Shown: piece after piece, positions 1 to 12,024 of the stretch
How positions within the stretch are numbered: the first letter of the stretch is position 1
How the letters are laid out: each line of letters starts with the position of its first letter
DNA from: Bryoerythrophyllum caledonicum
Lineage: Eukaryota > Streptophyta > Bryopsida > Pottiales > Pottiaceae
Assembly: GCA_963971425.1 (NCBI GenBank)
Contig: OZ020515.1
Span: forward strand, 18,530,137-18,594,136
Direction: 5' to 3'
Length of the DNA stretch: 64,000 nucleotides
The notes under the pieces: generated by a model
Seen by the model: only the letters and a program-made list of their open reading frames with translations
Database searches by the model: none
What the model was told of the DNA's origin: nothing
Program-made: the position numbers and the translations under genes

Positions 1-1980
1 GGAAGATCTATCAACTGATAACAGGTTAGTACTACAACAGTGCTTTTCTGTTTCCGAGTAATTTTTCAATGTCTCCAATGTTGTCGTGGTGTTACTCACT
101 TTGGGACAAATATTTGCTGTGGTGCTCTAAACCGCAGCAATCATTTGTAAAGTCACCCAAACATTACCCCCTCTTTCCTCACTCTAGATCAATGGAAGAG
201 CTTTGTGGTCTCTCAACTTAAGTTAGAAGTAGTTTTAGCTGCCTTTGAGAATGAAGAAGAAGAAGAGGTATGTTGTACCATTAATATTAGTCACGTCTTT
301 TCTCTTTGGGATAAATTGAGAGCTAATTTTAGTCCAATACTCATGGAATCTTCGCCTCTCTTTACAAATAACTCTCTTGTGTTTAGTATGATCACTAAAC
401 CAGTGTGAAACATTCAAACGAACACGAATATTTGTAAGTAGTCCCATTGCCTCTTTTGTTGGTTACGTCAGTGAAATGTCATGTTATTTTGGAGATTACA
501 TCAAGTACCAAGATACTTTTTCTAATTGAATTTTCATTGCTTTTTCCAGGAGGACACCAAGGAAGGTCAGGCCAAGGACCACTCAGAGCCAAGGCACTCC
601 CAAGAAGGGAGATGATGTAGACATGGAAGATGCAGAGCCCATTTCAACAGCAGGGAGAATGGAAGATGATTCCACGTGAGTTATATATATATGCCCTTAC
701 CTCTGTTATGCCACCTTTTATAATATCACAGAACCTTAGATCCAAAGCATATTCTCACAATCATGATATAAATGAGGGTCATGAACATTTACATCTTCTC
801 AAGAGGGGCATGTACTAGTGGAGTCGTTGGGGTACCGAGCTAGTGATATTATATAGAAGGTTTTAGTGTGGCATTTCCCACGTTATCTTTAAGCTTCGTA
901 TAAATGAACAGCATTTGACCCAATTCAAGGTTTTGCAGGCAAGACGCTACTGATAGCGAAGTAGTCCCAGACAGTGAAGAGCAAATCAATGTCAAACCTT
1001 CAGTTGAAGTATCTCCCCAGAGGTAAGGAGATTTTTTTTTCTTCATTTTTTCTCCATTAATTATGTGCTTGAAAACCTGTAGAGGAAAGCATGGAGATCT
1101 AGTGCACTAGATCTGAAAACTTTCATGAATGCTGCGACACTTTTTGTGAATGCTGCAACTGAACGTTTTTTGTTCGTCTTCTATTTCTGCTTAGGGAGCT
1201 ACAATTTCAAAACTCATTCTCCCAGCACACAATGACCAACCGCCTGGAGTACGTGCAACTATCGGATTTGGCCTCGATCGTGAATGCCAACAATCCCAAG
1301 CCTTTCTCTGCAGAAGAAATTGACTGGGTCCTGCAGGTATATAGTTCTTCTCCTCTGACCATGTCATTAGACTGCGTCACTGACACTCCTTTTGCCGTGG
1401 ATTTAACAATCGACGCTGCCGAACTGACATGCTATTTACATTTCCAGCTGACTTTCCCACATGCACCTTGTCAGTAAGCACATGTACCTTTGTCAGAGCT
1501 TTAAATCGCTTCTTAGTTTGTTCGTAAAGTCACCCAAAGTTTCAGCAAGATACTCCCTTTGAAACAATAAGATACCATGAATATTAACCGCCTCTCTCTC
1601 CCCCTTGAGATTAACCCTTAAACATCAGTCGGAAACCGTACATACATGCACGTATTTTATTATGTAGAATACATAGAATGAAGATTCTTCAACTAACATC
1701 TTTCACTTAGAGGTCATTTCAATAAATCTGAACCTTATCATGTTTAAATACAACACCATACATGTAGAATACTCTGACCTTCTGACGTTTAAGGGTTAAT
1801 TAAGAGCTATCTCGATTCTAACAATCAAGATAAAAGAGGGGTGAAAATTTGGGTGAAGTCTGATGCTGATGTTAGTCATCGTCTTGTTTCCCTGACATGC
1901 TTTATGGTGTTGCTGGATTACAGAAAATGCAAGCTGCCAACCGAGTGATGGTCGCTGAAGATAAAGTTCACTTGATTTGA
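1..1980 (+). CDS. MCM3: MCM3, C-terminal exons (5' truncated by window edge)
   Basis: This is the 3' end of a spliced gene for MCM3, a subunit of the MCM2-7 replicative helicase. By eye the exons are 1-24, 550-675, 939-1022, 1195-1336 and 1924-1980, each intron bounded by GT and AG, with phases that join into one open frame ending in TGA at 1978-1980. The first exons give a basic/acidic low-complexity linker containing TPRKVRP and DDVDMEDAE. The last two give a winged-helix-like tail, with PKPFSAEEI and then KMQAANRVMVAEDKVHLI at the C-terminus. That tail fits the known MCM3 C-terminus, where a PFSxxEI segment leads to KMQxxNxVMV and a final hydrophobic LI. The ATPase core lies upstream, outside the window. 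An open stretch at 205-270 (QLKLEVVLAAFENEEEEE) lies inside the first intron as I model it and could be an alternative exon. Identification rests on remembered family features; exon borders are predictions. Confidence 0.75.
1680..1775 (+). repeat. Dispersed direct repeat, copy 1
   Basis: The sequence starting gaagattctt, with aggtcatttcaat and ccttatcatgtt inside and a catacatgta end, recurs in diverged form at 2798-2890. The flanking lines also share the phrase 'taacccttgaatgtcaatag'-like, about 100 bases upstream of each copy. It is probably an old, unclassified non-coding repeat. Confidence 0.55.
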
Positions 1981-2797
1981 TGAAGAAGGCGCAGTCTAAT
2001 CTTACAACAACAACAAGACTTCAACCTGAAGGTACATGCCAAGTTCTCCCTCACCGTTCTGTATAGAATCTACAGTGAACAGCCTCACATGTCTGATGTA
2101 AATTGACCTTCATTTGTATCAAGTCCATATCAAGTCCTCCGGTTCTTCTTTTTCTTTTTTTTTCCCTCCCGAGGAATTTTACTACTTCCCAGGCCCATGA
2201 TTTGGAATGCATTCTGGAAGGAGGCCCCACTTCAGGAAAAAAAGTCATTTTTATTCCCTTGCAACTGTTTTCTTATCTGGATTCCCATGCATTATTTAGA
2301 TGTGGTATGAACATGCATGTCCTTTTTTCTTCCATGTTTTCTTTCACACGAGGTCGAGGATAATATTAGTGAAAGCTATGAGTACAAGATTGGATTACTC
2401 TAGTGACAATTTTAGGGGTCTACAAGGGTTCACCTAAGTCATGTTTCAAGGATTTGTAAGTCCATAATTCAAGGATTTGTCATGACTTTACAGATACCAT
2501 ATCATACTTGACATGTAATGCAGCCCACAAGTTGCGTCATGGTGAGTAGGTAGGTTCAGTTTGTCTTTGCAAGTCTTGCATGATTTGAGGAAGTACAGTC
2601 CATCATTCAGATTGTGTAGTAAAAGTCAAAGAAATTATGGAGAATTGTGCTTGTCCCACCTTGCATGGAAGTGATGGATGATGGTTGTGTCTCATCTTGC
2701 CTTAACCCTTGAATGTCAATAGGGAACCATATATATTTCAAAATAAATCAATTCTTAAAAATGTATTAAAGTTGAGCAAGACTTACACCTTTGGTTT

Positions 2798-2890
2798 GAA
2801 GATTCTTTGACCAACATCTTTTATTTAAAGGTCATTTCAATATGCCAACCTTATCATGTTCTAATAAGGACACCATACATGTACAATATT
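2798..2890 (+). repeat. Dispersed direct repeat, copy 2
   Basis: This is the diverged second copy of the repeat at 1680-1775, in the same orientation about 1.1 kb downstream. It shares gaagattctt, aggtcatttcaatat, ccttatcatgtt and ccatacatgta. Confidence 0.55.
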
Positions 2891-2929
2891 GTGGCCACCA
2901 GTGGCATCCATTGATGTCAAGCCCTAAAG

Positions 2930-4012
2930 AGGTCCAAGGCATTTTCACACCAAATATGCTTCAAAATTGCTATGTAGGATCTAAATTAATCCTTAAAGGC
3001 CCAAGGCGTTTTCACACCAAAAACACTTTGAAACTGCTTGTTCTAGTGCAATGAGTAATGAGGTAACAAAAACGTTTTACTTCTGCATCCAACCGTATGA
3101 TCTAAAAAAAAACTTGTTTTTTAACATCCTCACAAAATTTCATAACCTTTGACCGTACGAATTGAATGATTATAGTGTTTGAAGTAGAGAAAACCGTTAT
3201 TTTTCTTCCCTACGTTGAGTGGATCAACAGACTTTGTCTTCACTTGGTGTCAAATTTTTTGTGCTATACAAGGTCTAAAAACATTACCATCATGTTCATC
3301 ATGATGTTATTTCCTTCTACACCAATTTTTAGAGGTATAGAAGGGGTGTAGCATATTCAAAACAAATGTGCAAGTTGTGGAGGTTCAAAAATTGCCAATT
3401 CATGTTATATTTTTTTGTGAACTAAATATGTTTTAGAATGATAATCTGAATGGTCAATACGAAGGTTTAGACCACATCTTGTAGTAGAAAAAATAAAATG
3501 TAAGAAATATGAAGATCTCATAGTTTTCTATGGAAAAGAAGAAGTTTTTTGGTACCTTGCCTGACAATGTGTGAAAATGTTTGAATTCAATAAAATGCTA
3601 ATTTTCACTATAGACAAGAACTTTTTTTTGACAATATGAAGCAAAGTAGTATTACTTGCGTGTGTTGAAAATATCACATTCAATAGAGTGTCCTAGCAAA
3701 AGTTTTTGGAGGTGCCCGACGTGCCTAGTATCCCCATTTGAAATTCAAAAACCAATAATTTTTTCATAAAATGTCAAATTTAGGACTAATTAGATTCACA
3801 TGAAGCTTTCCGCAATGTCCATCTACATAAGAAATTTCAAAAAGGAAAGATATAAATTGACACCATAGGAACCTGCCCAAACCTTCAAGACTCCCCCGAG
3901 GAGACTCTTCGGTCAAAAGGGATTAAATCCTTTAATCCTCGAAGGACCATGACAATTTCACACCAAAAACACTTCAAAATTGTTGATTCTAGTGCAATGA
4001 GTATGGAAGGAA
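2930..4012 (+). repeat. Three diverged copies of a ~65-bp repeat
   Basis: Units near 2936-2990, 3001-3063 and 3946-4011 share a core reading ttttcacaccaaaaacactt, followed by a diverged 'gaaattgcttgttctagtgcaatgagta'-type segment. The first unit keeps only the beginning. I recognise no coding or transposon terminus. Confidence 0.5.
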
Positions 4013-7000
4013 ACAAAACCTTATGTAGATAGTTTTGACTGTGGGATCTCAATTAAGGCTTACTAAGTGGCATACTCACAAATTTTCATAAACTTTGACT
4101 GGTGGGTCCACTAGGCAATGAATGAGATTGTTGGATGAGTTGCATCTATGTGTCTAGTTGTTTGAGTCAGCCTTGGCCAGGGTGTCCCATCTTATGTTGG
4201 CCTTTGGAGGCCGGAATATAATCGACTTACTGTATTCAAAATAGAGAAAGAATAATTCCGGTTTCTGAAGGAGGCTGGCATGAAGAAAGTAGTTGTTTGT
4301 TCCACGACTAAAACAAAAATCAGTATAGGGGATAAGCAGGTTTGAACTATTGGCCTATCGGACTGTAGCTAATTGCTCTACCATAAGGTATATCCCTAAC
4401 GCCACTTCCGCACCGAATATTTTACGTTATATACAAAGGAAGCGGACATTGTATTTCAAATTTATCTTTATTGTATATAAGTCAGTTGCTCTTGGGTTTG
4501 GAGAGTCTTATATAGAGGGACTCTTACTTTGGTTAAAGTTAAAGATTTCAAGTTTGGGGAATGTAAGAGAATTTTACATTGGTATAGGTGTACGAGCTTT
4601 AAAAGAGTAATAGTGTCTGTTCATCTGTCTAGCAAAACTCATCTTTGTTTTCTAGAGGGTCGTAATCGGTTATTTTAATACCTTTCTAAACATTCTAGAT
4701 GTAGGCATTTGTGGCGTATAAAAAAAAAATCAATCAACGGGTATTCAAATCAAGTAATGGGCTTCTAAAGTAATCCTATGGTTTTCAAAGTATATAATAG
4801 TTAATTAAGGAAATGAGTTGTATCTAAGTAAAGGAAGGGTATCTTAAGGAAGTATTGGGTATTTAAAGTAAATATTGGGCATTCATTGATTTGATTTGGA
4901 CCTAACTATAGTCTTTTGGGGACAACAAGGGATGCACTTGTCTCTCTCCTTATTGAATATTAGCAGTAGCGGCTACATTGGTGAAGCCATGTGGGCGGCC
5001 ACTGAGGCTTAAGTAGGGAATATTAGGCGGAGTTTCCAAAGAGGAGGGTGTTGACTTCACCCGGACTTAAGAAGGGCTGAATTGGAGACTGCATGTGCCC
5101 TATTGGGTACAATGGAGTGGTACTCAAGTTAATGGTAATCTCGTTCTACTTCTAATTGTAGAGTCATATTTTGTGCCATTAATGAAACATACCAAATATC
5201 TTGTACAATTTTTTACCGCACGGATTGAAAGATCATAGCATATAAGACATTTGCACTAGTCTTTTAGTTCTCTGATTTTACAAGATTTAAAAAAAAAAAA
5301 AAAGTTGTAGACTATGCAAAGTTTCCACTTGCTACAATCACAAAGTATGATGTAACATACTTGCCAAAAAAACTAAGGTATATGGAAGGTGTTTTAGCAT
5401 ATCCAAAACAATCTCGCAACATAAAGGGGTAAAAAATCACACGAAATACGTTCCTTATTTTGTTTTTGTGATCTCTATTTCATATAAATTCTTAATCCAA
5501 ACAGTGAACATTAAGATTATTATCATTTACTAACAATAGAATTCTTTATAAAACACATGAGCCACATTTTGTGCCTACTTATGATAGTTCTTTTGCAAGC
5601 TACGCAAAAACTCTAACCCCTCTTGGTGTAAAATATTTGCACAATAGAAAGTTATTTTTTGTGAAATCTCAAGGAAAGTTATCATGTTGTATAGTTGAAC
5701 AAATAATTTAGATGTTTTTGAGTAACTTAGCAAATTGCCAAAACTATGCACATTCTCACAAAAACGGCTTCGTGTAGCACTACTTTTTCATCAAATGTTG
5801 GATTTAGAAATAAAATTAAAATATAAATAATTATAATCCCACAAAGCTTTCATAAGTGTCCATTGACAAAAAACATCTCCAAGAGAACTATTGAAAATTG
5901 ACACCACATGAACTAGCCCAAAATTTGAAATTGCTTATTTTGGTACACTTGGTCATTTAGGGGTCAAAACCCAAAGAAAAGTCTATAGATATTCAATTGT
6001 TTATGATGAAAATGAATAGCCTTGCCTTTCCAATTCGTAAGAGAAGTATCTTGTAAATCTAGTCAACTTTGACCCTTGAATGAAGGTAAACCTTAATCAT
6101 TTGGTCATAAATAATGACATAATTGAAGTTTAATTTTCCTCTATGGTAAATTCCAAGTAAAATGAAGAACCAAATTATGAGTAACTATATAGGTAAAGGA
6201 TGTGTAAGGGAAGAAGGTTGGTTTCACTCATCACACATAATTCAACATGTCAAGTCATTTGTAAAATAATAAAATAAATATGTAACAGCTCGGAAAGACT
6301 TTGCCTATAATGTGCACATTTCTGCAACAAACTTGTAGAATACAGTATTTGTCTAAATTATTGGTAGTAAAAAAACTTTCTTAGGATGCTATGAAATTTA
6401 AATACAGGTGTTACAGTCTCCAAATATCTTTTTGAATAATTAATTAATTTAGTAACAAAAAATAATACCTATTTCTAGAAAGTGTATGTACGACGATGTT
6501 CATCAAGGCCCTTTGTAGAAAGTTGCACATATTTCCAGGTATGGAGACAGTGGAGTCTTACTAGATCAAAATTACTCACCATAACTGTAGTAGGAACAGA
6601 AATCACTTTCTAATGTGTTTCACATGTGTACCATATAAAGAAAAGCATCCAACCAGGAATCCAATCCAAGAGTAGAATACTCGGCCGTTTTCCGCATGAA
6701 TGGAAGTTGTCAAATCGAATGAAAATTAGGCTTCCCAACACGTACCAGTATTTGAAAACCACTTCCCAAACTCTTGACCTGGTAAACGTCCTTTCAACTG
6801 TCAAAGTCCATAAAATGCAACTGTAGAGTCAAAAAGTACCAGTTGAATAACACAACAAAAAAACATTAGTCGTAGTGAAAACAACTCACTTATACTTTCA
6901 TTCACTTCCTCCACACTCCAACACAGAAAAATCATGCTGCAAAGATGATTTTACAATTCTCAAATAAAAGTCAGCACAATGAACATCAGCCATAGTGACA

Positions 7001-7266
7001 GTTGCTCCCTTGATGCCTTCGTACATTTCCTCCACACTCCAACACGGAAACGTAGCGATGAGTAGTAGTTGCGGGTTAACTACCAGAAGCATCATCCACT
7101 GTGAGAAGCATCATAAAGTGAACATCGGAATAACATATGATTCTATGATTCAAATGTAGAAGTCAGCACAAAATTGGATCAGGTGTCAAACACTAATGGA
7201 TCCACTAAAGAACAAGTAGTAGATGATGCTAGACCAACACAATCGACTATCTAGGCCACAGTGTTG

Positions 7267-7978
7267 TTAGTCGGCAGTAGGAGCACCCTGGTTTAACTCC
7301 GCAAAGCGCATGCTGACGCGCATCGAGTGCTTTAAGTACTTCTCAGCGCACCGCTTCACGCAAGTCTCCTCTTGCTTGTCCAAAGTCTTCCTCCGGAAGC
7401 TCTCGACGCAATGACAGAAGCACCTCTCTACCAAGGAATTGTACATCTTCAAGCTGCATAACCCCCAAAAAAAAAACAGGACCACGTTTCAAACATCAAC
7501 AACAACTCAGGGGCTCCTTACTGCACATAACCAGAAGAGTAACGTCGTCCTCCTAACCTTCCAAAAAGAACTAACCATACGCACCATGAGCAACGCACAA
7601 CATTTGCAAACAAAAAGAAAAAGAAAAAAAAAGGAACGAAATGTAGACCAATAACCCTAACTTTCTCAAAAAACCGTATCACCGGAAGAAGATACGCACG
7701 TAGGGGACCAACAACAATCCGGCGAAAACATAAACCCGAAATCCGCTACAACAGCATACTTAGGGTTTACCAAACCCTAAAATGGCAAACCCGCTCCGAA
7801 CCACCCCGCAACCGTACAGACATGAGAACCGCCTCGAAATCAGGTAACGTTGCGTGAAACCCTAGGAGAAAAACTCGGGAGAGGAGGCAGACCTGTCGCG
7901 GACTTGGAGGTGGTCGATCATGGTGGACATGCGGTGCTTGTCCTCCTCGGGCAGCGCCTCGAAGTCGGCGGCCTCCAT
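7267..7978 (-). CDS. TIM9: Mitochondrial import inner membrane chaperone TIM9, two exons
   Basis: TIM9 is a small Tim protein that, with TIM10, forms the intermembrane-space chaperone hexamer escorting hydrophobic precursors to the TIM22 translocase. On the minus strand exon 1 is 7978-7893, starting ATG and reading MEAADFEALPEEDKHRMS. It ends at a GT donor in phase 2. Exon 2 is 7453-7267, ending TAA. Joining them gives about 90 residues, the usual length. The diagnostic twin CX3C motifs are present as CFCHC and CVKRC, and the segments RMYNSLVER-like (LKMYNSLVER), LDKQEETC and MRFAELNQ match the TIM9 family as I remember it. No cleavable presequence is seen, as expected for this family. The start was chosen because it gives the standard short N-terminus. 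The upstream 7979-8260 region is presumably promoter and 5' UTR. Confidence 0.92.
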
Positions 7979-9469
7979 GGCTGCGGAGAACACTCGGAGT
8001 GCGGGGACGTGGCGGCAATGGCGATCGGTGGAGAAGCAGAAACAACAGCAACAACAACAACACCAAACAACGACAACAAGAGAGCTTGCTTTCGTCTTCT
8101 TGTCAAACACTGCACCACGTTCATAGGGTCACGAGATCTCACGGTCATATGGTCCAACGGTCGTAGGGACCCCTAACACAATCCGCCTCAGTTGGGACTT
8201 CCAATCTTTTCTTTTGCACTCTCGTTGTTGTTTTCCTTACCATTTCTTTCTCTTTTATAATCTTGTTCATGTTTCTTTAACACTCACTCATTTTTTAGGG
8301 AGATACAGCTCTTTTCTTTTGTGATTTAACCCTAAAAGACCACAACTGTGTATATGGAAAAAAGAACTTCAAAAACTACCGTTTCTAGCGCCAACATAAA
8401 AAAAAAAAATCACTAATAAGTGATGACCTCATTCCACTTCTAACTGTTGCATCTTGTAATACCTTATTGGATTAGAGTGAGTAGTGAAGACACACAACTT
8501 AGTTACAGGTGGATTTATGATTGGAAAAATGTTATCACAAGGTTGTTTGTGATTTAATGCGATTGTGGTGACTTGTGGGGATGTCTTGCAAAGAAAGATC
8601 GATAAACACAACAAATTGAGAGTCCTAACCAACATCAAATAAACGAAAAAAATACACTAAAACTAGTATACGTAATACACCTTCAAGTGAATAACTAGTA
8701 AATTTCAAGAGTAGTCAAGCGTCTCGCATTCCACAAAGGGAGAATCAACAAGTGCAAGTAGTATAAGAGAATGCGGAGCTTTTACTAATGATAAACAATC
8801 ATTTACAAGCAAAGGTAATCACTAAACACTCTCTAATTCACTCACAAAGCTTGACTTGAAAAGACGTCAAGTCAAGAACGTGTGTGGCGCTATACGCACA
8901 CACACAACCCTAAGTGGATGAAAATCATCAACAGATGAATGCGGTGCGCGGTCGTACGTTCCTTAAACCTGTAAATTAGTAACAAACTAATCTACGCAAA
9001 ACACTACGATGCGGAGAAGTCCTCGACACGTCTCGTGACAGCTGTTATGTAAAGAAAGATCAATATCCACAACAAATTGAGAGTCCTAACCAACATCAAA
9101 TAAATGAAAAACATACACTATAACAAGTATGCGTAAAACTGTCACCTTCAAGTGCCCTCCCTAGCACATAAAGAGACCTTCTATCCAGCTAAGACCAAAC
9201 AACACTAACAAGACTAAACGCACGATGATGTCACTGTAACAAATGTACGCATCCAGTGGAAGATGTCGCCAATCACCGAATCAATAAGCATATGCAGAAG
9301 TAACAAAGGTAGGGTAGGCCGGGTGCAATGTGAGCCCCATCTTTGATTGCCTCATGCAACTTTATTGCAAATCCCTTGGTGAATCTTCACGTTGCCTATC
9401 CATGAATCAAAACCAGGAATTCCAACTAGATGGCAACATACCTCACAGTGACAAGTCCACGAGGAATTC
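7979..9469. other. Upstream region of TIM9 and approach to element C
   Basis: No gene is supported here. Bases 7979-8260 should contain the TIM9 promoter on the minus strand, and a CAA/CAG-rich microsatellite-like tract lies near 8037-8075. From about 8.6 kb the sequence carries the 110-bp direct repeat and then merges into the downstream part of element C. I could not place the end of C. Confidence 0.5.
8590..9154 (+). repeat. Direct repeat pair of ~105 bp, 460 bp apart
   Basis: Copy 1 (8590-8689) and copy 2 (9051-9154) share aaagaaagat, cacaacaaattgagagtc, ctaaccaacatcaaataa and a caccttcaagtg end. They lie just beyond the decayed integrase/PHD end of element C. They might belong to its 3' untranslated region or LTR, but no LTR termini are visible. 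Confidence 0.6.
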
Positions 9470-9725
9470 AAGTTGTTTCATCGGGTGAAACGTGGCTCGA
9501 AGACCTCTGACAATGAGGGCAAGCCCAATCCCTCGACCATAAAGTAGAAAGAGGTGGCGTCAAGCAAACCATATGCCAACCACATTGGCAATGGTTACAA
9601 AGCAACTTGTAGCCGCGCCCTTCTTCTCACCACACACGAAATACAGAAGACCGTCTGGCACAACGGCCAACTCTAGATGAACGGAGCCATCAATGGATAA
9701 ATAGCAAGGAACACAATTCTTAGAG
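9470..9725 (-). pseudogene. PHD-finger-like C-terminal segment of element C pol
   Basis: Minus-strand translation gives FVCGEKKGAAT and then, one frame over, LLCNHCQCGWHMVCLTPPL followed by DWACPHC. The spacing CxxC, GWHxxC, WxCPxC is that of the second to last zinc-ligand pairs of a PHD finger (C4HC3), a histone-tail reader fold. The position of the first cysteine of the first pair reads Tyr (YFVC), consistent with one G-to-A change, and a one-base deletion shifts the frame near 9610. The segment follows a GKDGRKYREHSKNC-type integrase tail, so I infer it was the C-terminal domain of the pol polyprotein. The alternative, an adjacent host gene fragment, is less likely because order and strand match the integrase. 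Confidence 0.65.
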
Positions 9726-9727
9726 TG

Positions 9728-9779
9728 CTCCCGATACTTTCGGCCATCGTTGCCTCCCGATACTTTCGGCCATCGTTGC
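9728..9779 (+). repeat. Perfect 26-bp tandem duplication
   Basis: The 26-bp unit beginning ctcccgatac and ending catcgttgc occurs twice without mismatch (9728-9753, 9754-9779). It duplicates a piece of element C's integrase tail (GNDGRKYRE in minus-strand translation) and adds to the frame disruption there. Confidence 0.9.
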
Positions 9780-10149
9780 CACTGGACAACATATCCTTCA
9801 TGAGAAGAATAGTGCGCCTTGCCTAAACATCCAACGTCGTAGGCGCCTCACGCTGTAGATAAACGTAATCCTCTAGGGAGAAACATCGTTGTTGAGGTAG
9901 ATAGGCACTGCTACGAATACAACCGTACCATAAGGTGTCACGATGTTGAGAAATGGATAAATTCTCCATGGCTATAAACATGATCCGCTTGAAGAACTCC
10001 GCTTGATCTTGTAGGCACTACGCCTACACCTCTGGATTGTCCAAATTCACAACCAAAGCCAACTTTTTCCAAACAAAATTCGGCAAAATTGACTCCCGTC
10101 CATACAACAACTGATAGTGACTGAAAACAGCTAGTGAAGCCTACCTGCT

Positions 10150-10928
10150 AAACCAATATTCCATGGCAATCCATGGTATATAATCAAATCCCAATCACGG
10201 TGGCTACGTTGAAGAAATCCATACTTCCATAGGCCCCGCTTGGCAGTCTAAACCACATGGTCTACCAAACCGTCCGCTTCCGAGTGATTCCGAGAAGTGA
10301 TACGGTGATCAATCAAAGCTTTGGTTTACAAAGCTTTGAAAGCCTCAATGAACTAATGCCCCTAGTTTGTCAAATCCTCAGCTGGGGCTCCTAAACAAGC
10401 CATCACCCGGTCGAGGATTGCGATGGCCGCCAACTCTGAAGAATTCTAAGGAAGAGCCACGGGCTCAATCCACTTGCTAAAATGCTCCACCATCACTAAG
10501 ACGTACTTGGCTTTGCATGGAGTCACCACAAGTGGACTAACAAAGTCCAAAGACCATTGGAATCCTACCTCCATCATGGACAAAGGCTGCAACTGCAGTG
10601 ACAAGGTGTTGAAGCTGGATCTAATTCAATCACATACTTCACACCGAGAAATATACGTGGCGACCTGTTGATACATACCGGTCCACCAGTACTGGCTGCG
10701 CAACATCAAATGAGTCCATCGCACACCAAAATGTCCTAGGTCTTTGTATATTTGGCGTATCAACGAAGACCTCTGATCTGGCTTGGGAACTATACACCTA
10801 GTCTCATCCGACAACACCCAAAATAGGAGTCTGTTCTCCCAATAGAACCTTGATATTTGGTGCCCAACTCTATCACGCTCCATAGCAAAAAGAGCTCGGG
10901 GAAGTGTCCCATATTGTAGCTTCTGCAA
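10150..10928 (-). pseudogene. Element C integrase: H2C2 zinc finger and degenerate catalytic core
   Basis: Bases 10928-10626 encode an open 100-residue stretch with the integrase zinc-binding pattern, including LGHFGVRWTHLMLRSQYWW and CEVCD at its end. Just downstream (10560-10450) the frame reads WSLDFVSPLVVTP and VMVEHFSKWIEPVALP, the first catalytic Asp region of a retroviral-type integrase. Further on GAPAEDLTN corresponds to the second catalytic region, where the expected LTD reads LTN and is followed by a stop. It belongs to element C between RNase H and the PHD-like end. Confidence 0.85.
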
Positions 10929-11084
10929 GATTGGACCGTCTTTTTACACATCGCTTACAACTTTGGCCCTATTCGGTTCTACATCCGTTGCCAAATCAGA
11001 CAACGTTAATGCGGAGCGAGACATCAACGTGAGGTAAGCTGTTGCATACCACCCGGACACTCACTCTTGGTCACAGTCTCCGCA

Positions 11085-11518
11085 CTACCTAGCACCAATC
11101 AAATCTTCCTCCAAAGGGCTTGGATTGCGGTATAGACCATCCGCATCCAAGTTTGTGATGCCCGCCCAATGTACAACTTCAAAGTCATACATTTGAAGCA
11201 ACAAAGCCCATCTGGCAAGTTTGCCAATAAGCTTGTCAGACTTCATGAACCACTTTAAAGGCTGATGGTCAATTACCAACGTAAAACATTGCCCATACAA
11301 ATAGGGCCTAAAATGGACTATGATCCAAACTGTGGCCAAAGCCTCCCCCTTGAAGATGAATAGTTGGACTCCGCGTTGTTGCTCCTAGAAGCAAACGCCA
11401 CAATGTACTCATGTCCATCATCATCCTTCTGAGTTAATAATGCTTCCAATCCGACAACACTCCAGTCTGTGTGCAATTGAACGGGTCGTATAGCATCCGG
11501 ACGCCGTAGCATAGACAC
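11085..11518 (-). pseudogene. Element C RNase H domain
   Basis: Two overlapping frames give the RNase H domain of a Ty3-type pol. The first (11518-11318) contains PVQLHTDWSVVGL, ALLTQKDDDGHEY and AFASRSNN. The second (11339-11085) contains HFRPYLYGQCFTLVIDHQPL, KWFMKSD and KLARWALLLQMYDFEVVH, ending ADGLYRNPSP. A frameshift joins them. This domain degrades the RNA strand during reverse transcription. Confidence 0.88.
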
Positions 11519-11519
11519 T

Positions 11520-12024
11520 GAACCAAGCTTCAGCTTTAAAGTAGCAAACGCCTGTTGTTGCTACCGTCCCCAAGTCCATGGTTGATCCTTTCTTGTGAGA
11601 ATAATCATCAGCTTAGCAGTGAAACTAAAATTCTTGAGCAATCGGCGATAGTAATTTTTTAAGCCAAATAAAGCTTAAAGCCGTGATACGTCGATTGGAG
11701 GAGGAATTTTCTGCAATACATCTTTCTTGGCCTGCTGCATGCCCAGACCGCCTGGAACAATCATATGTCTCAAATATAGCAATCAATCGTGGAAAAACTT
11801 GCACTTTCCATGGTGCAAGCGTAATCCTACTATCCTAATTTCTTGAACGCCGCCTGAAGATGCCATACATACTCTTGTGGGCTACTAAAAATGATAACAT
11901 CATCAATGTAGCATCTTGTAGACGATAAACTGGTCAACACCTGGTCTATCATCCTCTGAAGCTCAGCGGGCACGCGTTCTCGAGGCCAAATAGAAGAAAC
12001 TTCCAATGATAAAGTTGATCTTTC
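11520..12024 (-). pseudogene. Element C reverse transcriptase, C-terminal two thirds
   Basis: Directly after the element E insertion the minus strand resumes RT with KDQLYHWKFLLFGLENA and, near 11911-11897, the intact catalytic box YIDD within RCYIDDVIIFSSPQE. The palm and thumb that follow are interrupted by stops. Confidence 0.85.

Larger units (their letters stand above)
1981..7266. other. Intergenic DNA between MCM3 and TIM9
   Basis: This AT-rich stretch holds no gene I can support. The first few hundred bases are presumably the MCM3 3' UTR. The open frames are short and show no recognisable motif. Several low-copy repeats are present (listed separately), along with poly-A/T runs such as that near 5288-5304. 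Between 4200 and 7200 I see only AT-rich unique-looking sequence. Confidence 0.6.

Noticed and set aside
205-408. Open frame QLKLEVVLAAFENEEEEE as an MCM3 exon
   Set aside because: It has plausible AG and GT borders, but including it breaks the frame into the next exon (stop in phase 0). The 1-24 to 550 join keeps the frame, so I left it in the intron.
4318-4400. tRNA-like sequence on the minus strand (ggtagagcaatta ... agttcaaacctgc ... ttatcccc)
   Set aside because: D-arm-like and T-arm-like words are present, but the anticodon stem does not pair, the D stem is wrong and the acceptor has mismatches. At most a decayed tRNA fragment, so not listed as an RNA gene.
7767-8157. Several long overlapping frames around TIM9 exon 1 (up to 108 codons, both strands)
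   Set aside because: They are shadows of the GC-richer TIM9 first exon and a CAA/CAG repeat, with no independent coding evidence.
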